Shown here one piece after another: positions 32,201 to 44,200 of a stretch of 64,000 nucleotides of DNA. The stretch is from Gari tellinella (Eukaryota > Mollusca > Bivalvia > Cardiida > Psammobiidae): the NCBI GenBank assembly GCA_922989275.2, contig OV277857.1, positions 2,480,001 through 2,544,000 on the forward strand, read 5' to 3'. Within the stretch, counting starts at the first letter, position 1; every line of letters starts with the position of its first letter. The translations under genes and the position numbers were made by a program. The notes beneath the pieces are model-generated. The model had not been told where the DNA came from. It did not search any database and was given only the letters and a program-made list of their open reading frames with translations.

Positions 32201-35200
32201 TTTCCAATTTTTATTTGTTTAATCAAATATATTTCATCGCTTGAAAAAATGTTTCCTTCATTTTGATATCACTTATATCCTTGCTATAGCACTGTGTCAA
32301 GTTACCTAGAGGTCAAAGTTATTTTTGGCAAAATTACTGCCTACAGAGTATAGTCCCTATTTTTCTTTTTGCAAAACACACGAACAAGTTGTTAGTTATC
32401 ATAACTTAAAACTAAGTTCCTTTGAATGTCTCATGAAATTCACATGAAAGTAACGTAACTCCCATGGTAACCCCAAATGTCACGTATTGAAATCGAGAAT
32501 TTCAAGAGCACCGCATGCTAGTGTCAACGCTCATCTGTTTTTGATGACCAGTGAAAAATACAGATCATCAAAAACAGAGGAGCGTTGGCACTCGCATGCG
32601 GTGCTCTTGTTTGAACATTTTATTTTGGACTTACGTTTATTTCGAGTGACATTCAAAGGAATAGAATTTCAAGTTAAGAAAACCCGTAGCTATTCATGTA
32701 TTTTGCATAAACAGAGGAACTATACTCTGTAGACACTATTTTGCGAAAAATGACTTTCCTAGGTTACTTGACACAGTGCCACAGCAAGGATATACGTGAT
32801 TTAGTTTGTTTGTTCCATGTTTTAACTTTTTGTTGAGTATACATTAACCCCTTCACTGCCTTACCCCTAGTGAACTAGTTTTTTTGCAAACAGTTTGGAT
32901 CCTGATCAGACGCCGCGTAACGCGGCGTCTGATCAGGATCCAAACTGTTTGACACTCATTTCAATATTTCGTAAGTCAAAATACCTATGATTTAAATTTG
33001 AGAAATGAAAGTAGACCACAAATGTTTAATTGATGACGTCATGGCAGTGAAGGGGTTAAGAGCAAGCAACTAGCTAAAAAGCTTCTCAGTGGGAAACAAG
33101 GGCCTTCTTCTTGGCAGGATCTGCATATCTATTGATACAACGCAAAGTGCTGCTTTAAGTAATGGAGTAAACACACATTACTCCGAGTTTAAGTGCATTT
33201 GCAAACATGCTTGACCCAGATCAGACGTTGAGACGTTTGGTCTGGATCAAGCCCTGTTTGAAAATCATGTTTAAACGAGATGTTTATAGTGAGTAAAAAA
33301 AATAAGTTTGTTTTTAAAGCGATAAGGACCAAGAAAGTGCAAGTTTCCTTCACTGCCATGACGTCATCATTATAAATTGACGTCTGCTTTTATTTTTCAA
33401 AATTTAAATTTGAAGTATTTTTACTTAAGAAATATTGAAATGAGTTTTAAATAATTCGGATCCTGGTCAGACAGTCAAATAGTTTGAATCCTGATCAGAC
33501 GCCGCGTTACGCGGCGTCTGATTAGGACCCAAACTGTTTGCAAATAACTAGATCTATTGTACTCCGGGTAAGGCAGTGAAAGGGTTAAACTGGCTTCTGT
33601 TCTGAACAACAACAACAACAATACAGTTTCGTAATAGAGGGAGTTTACTGTATCTTAAACCCGTTTTTGTCGTACAATGCTGTATGAAGCTGGGCACCAG
33701 AGACACGTTTCATAAAACTTTGTATCACAATGTTGTCGTAAGTCAAATTATAAAAGTCCGAATTATTGTTTATTTCTCCGTCTAATCCTATCTTGTGACA
33801 TCTCTTTGGAATCGTCTTGAAAAGACGATTCCAAAAAAATGTCGCAAGACAGGATTAGATTGAAAATCAGAATTTAAATGTATTTTACTTAATTTGTAAG
33901 TTTTGACTTACGACCGTTCTTGTCGTACGAAGTTTTATTAAACAGGCCCCAGATCATCCAGATGGCATACTTACATCAAAGCGGATTTGTTTGATCCTGA
34001 CTCCCTGTTCCACGGAGATATGAGTGACATTCTGGAAAGGTATTCGGTGGTTGAAGTCGCAGAAATGTCTCCCGTCTACAGAGATCTAGATAGAAACAGT
34101 GTAAATCTATTAGTAATACAGTGGAGAATCTGTTATTCTTTCCCGTTTAAACGCAAACGTACGCAAACGCAAAGCACTAAAACGTAGAAAAGAACAACTT
34201 TTTAACAATTCTGATAATTCATGTTTATCTTGGTGGCAAACAGTTTAGAGCCTGATCAGACGCCGGGTTACCCGGCGTCTGATCTGGCTCCAAACTGTTT
34301 GCAATGGAAATAACAGTTTTAGAGTAAACGCGTTTATTGGGAAAGAATAACGTTTTCTCCACTGTATACTCATATAGTCCGTTTTTTCCATGGATACACA
34401 TTTTCAAGCATTAATATAATTTATATATTCCTTTTAAGAAAATTCTTTCAATTTATACAGTGACGAATATGTCATCATAAATAGTTTCGATGTCCTAATG
34501 GATGGTAACTTAAAGTAGATCGACAGTGAAGCAGAATAGACAGATTAGATGAATGCCTTTATTTTAAGTGCCTCTCTATATCGACCACTAAACTGTGTTA
34601 AATATAAGGTGTTTAAGGTAGGTGTCTGTTTAAAGTAAGATGAACGTGTACTGTCACATTGCTTTTTAGATGTCACCTGTCTTTCACACAATGAATTAGC
34701 CTTCTTTTAAGTGGTCGTAATGAAGGGGGTTTCCTGTAATCAAGTTATGTCAAGTGCCTTTGAATGATCACAGAAAATGAAACACTGTTGATATGGAACT
34801 AGATTATCTATACTGCACTGGTCAGTCTCACAAAAAGAATAGTTAACTTTCTGCACGCTATATACATGTCATCTGTAAAATTTGTCGTCTGCAACAATTT
34901 TCAAAATGGATTAAAGGCGATTTCTTTCAGAAAGTAGTATCAGTGTCAGACAGCTTGGATCCAGATGAGACGCCGGAATTGTGTTTGGATCCCAACTGTT
35001 TGAGGCAGTTACCAGAAGGTTGATAGGTTAAGGAAAGGTTTGAATCCTACCCTGTAGTGACTGTTATGTACTTGGATAGCCACTTCAAAATGGTGGCCTT
35101 TCCGGAACGGAAATGATCCATGTCTCTCTTCGTTACCCCAAGAACCCTGGAGGTGGTTTCTAATAACCTTGAAGAAAAACACAAATAAATGCACAGTGGG

Positions 35201-38200
35201 AAAAAAGGCAGAGTGTTTGTACTAAACCAATTACTGTCGAAATTCGCTTAAATCGACCTAACAGTATTTCATAAGTTTAATTTCTGTAACTCTTTTTCGC
35301 TTAATAGGTCGAACATACCCGTATTTTAAAGTTCAAACGTGGCTCAGCTACAATGTGGATATGTTTGAACTAACACGAGCTCGAATGATTGAGTTTCGAC
35401 TATACAGTAAAACCTCGCTATTACGACCACTAAAACGAAGGCTAATTGAGTGTATAATAGACAGGTGAAAGCTTAAAGCAAGGTGACAGTGAAACAGAAA
35501 GCTCCTATAGGAGCTTTCTGTTTCACTGTCACCTTGCTTTAAGCGGTCACCTATCGTAAACACCCTAATAATTAACATAATTTAGTGGTCGTAATAGTGA
35601 GATTTTACTGTATTTTCATTGCAAACCGTTTGGATTTTTCAATGATTATGGCAGAAATATGCATGCAAGCTGACTCGTAAGACATACAGTGAGAAACGCG
35701 TCATTTTTCCCCGTTGATGCGAAATAAAACAAAAACGCAATGCAATAAATTGACCCAGCAAACATTGCTAAAAGGGGCCCATATGGGCAACCCATATTGG
35801 TCCTATGCCGAAAGTGCAACCGGGTTAAAGCTGGTACCCATTTGGGCTGCCCATATAAAATCTCCAAATCAACCAAATCAATTATATAGTAGCGTTTTTA
35901 GCAGTATGTGAGTATTTAAACACAATGCAGTGTATTTTTTGTCTACAAAAATATTTGTGTGTGGAAAAATAGCACCTGAATGAAAGTGACATATATACGG
36001 GCCCTATATGGGCTCTGCATGGGACACGTATACATTTCCAGGTGCTATATTTTCACACAAAACTATTGTTAAAATACAAAAAGATACCACATTATGGTTT
36101 AATACATACAGAATGCTGAAAAAATCAGTTTATAAGAATTTATTTTATTGATTTAGACATCGTAGATGGGCAGCCCATATGGGGCCAGTCTTTTACTCGG
36201 TTGCACTTTCGATATGGGACCCATATGGCAACCCAGATGGGGCTCATATGGGTCCCATATATAATGTTTGCTGGGGAATTGAATTTTACCTGGTTGTCGG
36301 CGAATCGAGGGTTAAAGGCTAAGGCAGTGTCACTTCTCGGATCAATACTTCCGCCGCCCTGTAGACAGATTAAAAATCTGAAATATAAATTAATATGTAT
36401 AGCTTTAGATTCCAACTCAAACACATTATTGATGTAATCAAAGTTTCACACTACAACATTTTGTAATCTGAAATAAGTTGCAGAGGGCCCCTTGCTTATA
36501 AAGCGTTTGCATGAGTTTGATATCATTCTCAAGCTTTTCAGTGTTCAGAAATCAGAATGCTAAAATCTGACCAATCAAAGGCTTGAGAACGAATCAGACT
36601 TATCTAAAAAGCTTAAAAATAAATAAGCATGGACCCAGATCAAAAAGTATGGATTCTGACGAGATGTTAGAATATAAAATACATTTTAACCAATCAAACT
36701 GCATTTTGCATCCCATTAAGGTACTTCGCATATGCGCGTAGTTTCCATACGATTGTTATGAAACTTTTCATGAAGAATGATAATAGCCTAAGAAACAATG
36801 TTTGTATATATAGGCAAAATTTATCGTGTGGTTTGTCTTTAAGGTCTTTTTTCTGACAAAAACCTAGAATTTTGATGATTTTATTTTTCTTAAAAACGAA
36901 CAAAGCTAATGACTATAATTCTCGCCCAATAAGTAGTCCACAACATTCATTACAAGAAAAGCTAAAAACATTTTGAATAAAGGTGTTCAGAAAGATGTTA
37001 TCAGCTATTTAAATTTTGCAAAATGCTAAAAAATTGAATTACAAAAAACTGACTCATTCAATGTATATTTGTTTTCATTTTATTCAAATATATGGTTGAT
37101 GAACTAGTCAGTCTGAAAAAATTAGAAAATGTTAGTCAGGATTTGTTGTAATAACATATTTTCTTATTAAAATGTGGGATATTTGTTGTTTAGATACAGT
37201 TACCTACCTTAGAATTAAAACTTTGTCATTAAAATGCATTATTATTTATTCATGGACTTGCATACAAGGTTTATTATATTGTTTGAACATAATTATAATG
37301 GGCAATATCGATCTTGAAAAGGTTAGCGTATTGATAAGCTTCAAGGTGTGGCTTTATAGTTTGATCAAATCATTTACATGTATACCGATTTAATTGACCT
37401 GTAAGTCATTAAACTAAAATGTACAGGTAAGTGGACATATACTTGGACCGTAAACATCACTAGTACTAATCAACGAAGACTAAACATAACATGTCTCTTG
37501 ATTACTGCGTTATGGATTGACAAGTCAATAAATCGGACACTTAAAAAAAATATTTGGATCGGATGGGTCTCGAACCTATGACCTTTGGATTGCTAGTCAA
37601 CCACTATAGTCAACCACTATACTAACTGCGCTATGAAGGATTATACTAAAATGTATCAACATTTCCTTTATATAAATTTTCTAGTATAAACAACGTACGA
37701 AAAAAGTCTGTGTCGTCCAGACGCATATCCGCTCGCCCGCAAGATCGACTTCCGGTAGCGAAAGGCCTTAAGTACGACACTAAATAGAGGATATTGAATG
37801 AGTGTGTGTTCAGTCGTGAATTTATTGAACGAGTTGAATAAAAGCATATGTTGCGAGCCTTGGCGAGCAACATATCATTTTATCCAACGAGTTCAATAAA
37901 TTCACGACTGAACACACACGAATTTGATATCCTATTTATCACATAAACACCAAAATGACACGAAAATCCGACGGTCTTACTTTCACTTTTGCCCTCGGCT
38001 CTTAGGAAACGATTCGTCATAGGCGTTATTCGGTTGTATTCATCCGTAATGAAAAACACCTATCAAACTAAAATAAAGAAAATCAACATCAATGTGCTGT
38101 GAAAAGACTTCTCTGATACCATATTCAATTTTAAATTAATATTTAATTTAAAAATTGCTGTAATTGACTAAATATGATCAGTTGACATTTCAAAATAACG

Positions 38201-41200
38201 TCGTTAGAGCAACATGACGTCATTATCATTGTAACGTCTGAATTTGAAAAACAGTCTGAATCACTGTTAATACTAGAGCTCTATGCAGCCTGATTTGCAG
38301 CCTGAGTTTGCGGGACTGCTCTGAATAATGTTTCTAGGACACTTGGGAATGTTTCAATACCTAGTGGTGATCTAAGTTTGTCTAGATTCTCTTTACTGAT
38401 TTACAGTCGGCGTAGTAGTACAGTATTTTGGTGATTCGAAAATTAGTATAAAATATATGCCCAGTGGGCCATACGATTTTTACGGCCCTCTATATTTTGC
38501 ACGTTTATGTGATAAATAATCATTTCGAATTTTGTTGTTTTTCGACGTCGCGTTCATTTCATCGCATCGTCTCTTATCATTCCTCGGCGCTATATGACCT
38601 GTTCTGTGTCGCAGTACCGACGAACACAGCGCAAATAATTCTCCACGGTGGTTTGGATCTCGTGCGCTGTTTAAACAGCGAAAGAGATTGACCAAAATCA
38701 TCGTCCAAAAATCATCTTCCTGAAATCGTTTTCCTGAATCATTTTCTTTTCCTCTCATCGTCCCTCGCAATTCATATGCGCTATATGACCTTTTCGGTAT
38801 CGCAGTGCCGAAAAAATCCAGCTCAGATATTCGTCCTCGGTGGGTTTGACCCAATGCGCTCTTTCGGATCCAATGAGATTGATCGAAATCATCGTCCTAA
38901 AATTATCATCCTGTTTTGGTCCAATGCGTTGTTTTGCAGCAAATAGGATTGGCCAAAATCATTTTCCTGAAATCATCTTCCTGCAACCATCCCCATTAAA
39001 TATTAATCCTGAAATCATCACAATCCTCATCATTCGTTGGCGCTGTATTATATCTTTCTCTTATTATGATCATCATTTCATTTTTTTTTTTACTTTTTAT
39101 TTTATAATTGTTTTCATCATTTCTTAACTGCTTTGATTCTATCTCGATGCACAACGCCATTGAATACATGGTTTGTAAAAATAGGCGTTTAACCAAATTA
39201 AAAAGTTTCAAGTTTCAAGTTTATGCGGTATAGATAACTCCGCCTCGTAGCAACTAGTTGAAAATATAGCGATATTTTGCGATCTCACAACCAGAATAAG
39301 CAAGGTTTGTTTACGATAACTTGGGAATGTTCTATCCTCGGCCAATCAAAGTATAGGTTAAATTCTAAGTTAGTTAAGACATATTAAGTGAAATCTTAAT
39401 GGCTAAGAAGGGGGTCGGTCGCTAGAGCTCGCTCCGCCCCTTCTTAACCATAAAAATTTCACTTAATATATTCAAACTATAACTTAATTGACTCAGCGTT
39501 CCATTAGGTTCCAAACTGGATAATTTGTCCTATGCAAACAATGTAGAGCCTGATTAGAGGGTCCCATCAGGAGCCCTCTGATCAGGGTCTGCACTGTTTA
39601 TCATTTTGCCAAATATCGCAAACAACAACCTTTAGTAGTCAAAAATGGACTAGACTTAGAAACTGGACTTTTCCAATGAAGTTCAAGGGGGACTGAAATA
39701 TATTTACCCGTTATGGTGGGCTTCAGAAATTCCTGATACGTGGATGGTCATTCCATCACGGAGCCCGCCCTGAACAGGTCCAATATAGGGTGTTGCCTAA
39801 AACATACAAACACATGACCATGTTAATATTTATCAGTAACCCTTTCATTCTCAATGACGCCATAAAGCACTTAAATGCAAACAGTTTTGATCATTATCCA
39901 CGCGGCGTCTGATCTGGATTCAAACATACAAACACATGACCATGTTAATATTTATCAGTAACCCTTTCATTCTCAATGACGCCATAAAGCACTTAAATGC
40001 AAACAGTTTTGATCATTATCCACGCGGCGTCTGATCTGGATTCAAACTGTTTGTCACTCATTATCAACTTTTCTTCAGTTTAAAAAAAGCATATACAGCG
40101 TTCCCTCTCTACAACGGCCCTCTCAACAACGACTCCCTCCTTACAACGACACTAAGGGCTGTTCCCCAAACAAGACAACATGTTTAACACTTTTACTGCT
40201 ACAATACCGTCTGCTTCAAATTGTCGTCTGCTATTTTTTCTCAAAATTACATTTTGGTGGAATAAATATAATGACGGGTGGCAAACAGCTTGAATCCAGA
40301 CCAGACGCCGCGCCTCGCGGCGTCTGATCTGGATTCAAGCTGTTTGCAGATGTGAGCCAATTTCCCTCCCTGTAACGACTCCCTCTCAACAACGCACACA
40401 ACCTTTGTCTCCCATTGGGTGTCGTTGTAGAGAGGGAGCGCTGTAACTGCATTTGATATTTTTCGCAGACGATATATTTGAAGCAGATAACACTCAGCCT
40501 GATGGGGTAATAATAATCGTGTAATCATAATCGATTGCAATCAATTTCATTTTTTTTTTCAACAGTATCGGGTTGTATTCGGTTAACTTTTCAAAATCGA
40601 TTACATGTAATCGTAATCGTAACCATTGCAGGGCCAAAAAGTGGTGTAATCAGCGATTGCATTTTGATTACATATCGATTGCTCTGTAATGTTATCGTTT
40701 GTCTTTTGATCTTGGCCTACATAATAGGGACCGTACATTATAAGCATATCCAGTCTAATGACCTTTGTCTAAATTATTATCACAACCAGTTTAAATGATC
40801 TTGGTCTACATTATGAGAACATCCAATCTTATGATCTAGATTTACATTTTAACCCATCCATGCATAATCTGTTTGCAAAGACACTTTATTGGTACCACAC
40901 TTTGCTGGAAGATTTGCTTGAAGATCTGGGGGCCGTTTCATAAAACTTCTTACGACAAATGTTGTCGTAAGTCAGATTATGGAAAGTATCAATTATTATT
41001 TATTTCTCATAAGACGATTCCAAAAATATGTCACAAGACAGGATTAGATAGAGAAATCACAAATTAAATGTATTCTAAAGTTTTGACTTACGACAACATT
41101 TGTCGTAAGAAGTTTTATGAAACGGGCCCCTGTATCATTCGAAAGTGAAGCCTTACATAAATAAAATAATTTAATAACATTATAGTCAGTGTACGTCTTA

Positions 41201-44200
41201 ACAGTTTCTCCAATGTAATCGAAATGTTATTGCGATACCATTTTTAGTAATCGTAATTTATTCGATTACAGACTGTGTGATTTTTAAAATGTAATCGTAA
41301 TCGTAATCGCATTTAATGTAATCGTAATCGAAAGTAATCGATACCATTTCAAAGTAATCGATCTCATGTCTGGATAAGAGTTAATGCCCAGTGCGGTTCC
41401 TGACATTGTCTTCGGGGGAAGGTGAGGGGGCGGCGAACACTTACTGTGACAAACATCATGTCTTTTTCAGTGTTTCTCTCTTTTGTTATTTTTCAGGATT
41501 TCAAAGGGAATCATGACCCCGTCCCTCCCTTTGATCCGCGTATGCTTGGCGTTATACGTAGACTTTCGTTTACTAAGACTTCCTTGGTTTAGCTGATAAT
41601 GAGACGTGCCTATACAATGAACACAGGAACAATTATTCCAGGAAGTTTGGCCATTTGTTTCAGTTTCGTTGCCTTCCTTCCCACGTAAAAGTACAGGATA
41701 TAACCCATGTCTTTATCAAACACCCTTCGCTGCCATACAATCAATGAAGACGTAAAGAATGAAGGTAGTAGCCACATGTGGTAAAGGCCAGGGCTCAAGA
41801 TAAGAGGGTATTTCAAAAACTAAAATCTTTATTTCTGCTTTAAACCCTATGAAGAGACGATTCTAATGAGTAGTAATATCATAGGGTTTGATGCTAAAAT
41901 GAGTGAGAAGATGTTGGATATGTGCAGTTTACTCCCTCTTATCTGGAACCATGGTAAAGGCTCTTGTTCTATTAATGATTTATCAAAGGCATTATTTCAA
42001 ATATCCCACTGTCCACCTTCACTTTGTTAAAACATTTCAAAGCACTACCTAGGTTAAATACCATTTTAGGAAGAGTTTCAGCAATGAGATATGCCTCAGT
42101 GTTGTAAATTATACCCCAGTGCAATAAACTATGTTCAAGTGCAATAAATTAACTATCCGGACCATTTTCAACAGAAACATTTTGAACCCTATTAACCCTT
42201 AGCCTGCCAGTCACGACTATAGCTCCATATGCAAACAGCTTGGATCCGGATGAGACGCCGAGTAACTCGGCGTCTCATCCGGATCCAAGCTGTTTGACAC
42301 TCGGACAACATTTTCAGCTATTTTGAGCAACTTTGAAGCACTTTGAAACTTGAAGCAGACGAGAAATATAGCAGACGACAATTTATTTGGCGGGCTATGG
42401 GTTAGCGGTTTTTTGTGTCAACCGTTGCAAACAATTTGGATGAAAATGAAACATCGAGTTACTTGGCATCTCAGCTGGACCAAAACTGTTTGATACTCTG
42501 GTACATATATTTTCTGGGAAAAAATGACATAAAATCAACTTTGAGAATTGTTGCAGATGACAAATAAAGCAGACGACATTTGCATACAGTAAAACCTCTC
42601 TATTACGACCACTAAATTGTGATAATTATTAGGTGATTGACTGTTTAAAACAAGGTGACAGTAAAACAGATAGCTCCTAAAGGAGCTTTCTGTTTTACTG
42701 TCATCTTGCTTTAAACTGCCATCTACTTAATATGCAGTCAGTTAGCTATGGTTTTATTGGTTAAATAGATAGGTTTTACTGCCGTATAAACTCTCTGTTA
42801 CGGCCCCTAAACTGTAATAATTATTGAGTGTTCACGACAATTGACTACATAAAGGAAAATGACAGTAAAACAGAATAATAAGTGCTGTCTATTCCTGGAT
42901 GTTTTGAATGACAAGGAAGTAAAGAAGAGTAATCAAACGTGCATGAGTATAACTGACACAAGTATAGCTACAGGCCGTCAACGGCTTTATCGCTCTTAAG
43001 TCTTAACCCTTTACTCCATGGCCTTTTTCTAGTTTTTAATTTAAGGCGGATTCTGCTTTACTTTAAATAAAGTCTATACTATCATCATTATTATTATTAT
43101 GTTCAGCCTGCTTCAAGCTACCCTCTGTTAGGATATAGAAAATGCGTCTTATAGTGTATATTCTTGACAGTATAAAGTTAGAAAACTGGACTGAATAAAT
43201 ATATGAAATGATATATATTGTACCATTGCATAGATGATACCATTTGGTATATCGTATGTTTGGACTCTACCTTACATGATGACCTATGTGGCGTACATTG
43301 TCAACTGTTTGTATATGCAACATGCAATAAAGGGTTTAAAACAGGGAAAATCCCTAAGTGTCCTACTTTTATCAATTGGAACGCTCCTACACACCTTAAA
43401 ATGGTTGTGGTGTGGGTGTGTTAAGCTTTATCTGTATACGGTGCCCCAGAAAAGCGATCCTTCCGGGCCAGGGACAAAACTCCCTGGTTAATGTATTTTT
43501 TGCAGTCTTCCAATGGATACCGGGTTGTTATTGCAAGACAATAGTAATATGGAAAAACTACTAAATTTAACGTTGTCCTTGCCGTAAACACCAATTTGTT
43601 ATTAGAGCTCATTATTTGTCTTATACTGGACAAGATGTTATTCTTTTCCAATTTAAACATTTATGTTAAAATCGTGATTGATGTCCATTGCGAAAGTCTG
43701 GAGCCAGATCAGACACCGGGTAACCCGGCGTCGGATCTGGCTCCAAACTGTTTGTCACTCATTTAATAATTCAATCGTCAAAATTTTCAGAAGCCTTATT
43801 TTCCTCCATGTTTTTGCGATGCGTTTGTTACTTTTAAACGAGAAAGAATAAACCCTTCTTCACTGAAACAATTCACGAAGAACATTGTCATATTTTTTAT
43901 TTGAGAAAATGTCACCAATTTTTTGTCAAACAGTTTATGTCCAAAAACGACACGGAGCCACTCGAATTCTTCTTTGGACCCAAACTGTTCGCAACAGTTA
44001 TCACACATTTACCCATAGCTTGTTAAAGGTTAAACAAATAGACATGAATTTCACAACAGTTGGTCATATTAGGTCATATACGAGTGTATATGAGCTGTTC
44101 ATATCGAACAATATCTTAAACCGCAACTCACATATCAGCCCCAGGTTGGCGACAGAGCAAGACATGGCTTGAAGTACCCTACTAATCGTAACAATGTGAT

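Noticed and set aside
36290..36359. Shorter version of gene B exon 3 starting after ctgtctacag
   Set aside because: It would shift the frame after exon 2 and lose the F-x-I-x-L-Q strand; the upstream ttatatttcag acceptor fits frame and homology.
38480..38854. 124-aa minus frame
   Set aside because: Lies wholly in the dispersed ggcgctatatgacc repeat, with no similarity to a protein family that I recognise.
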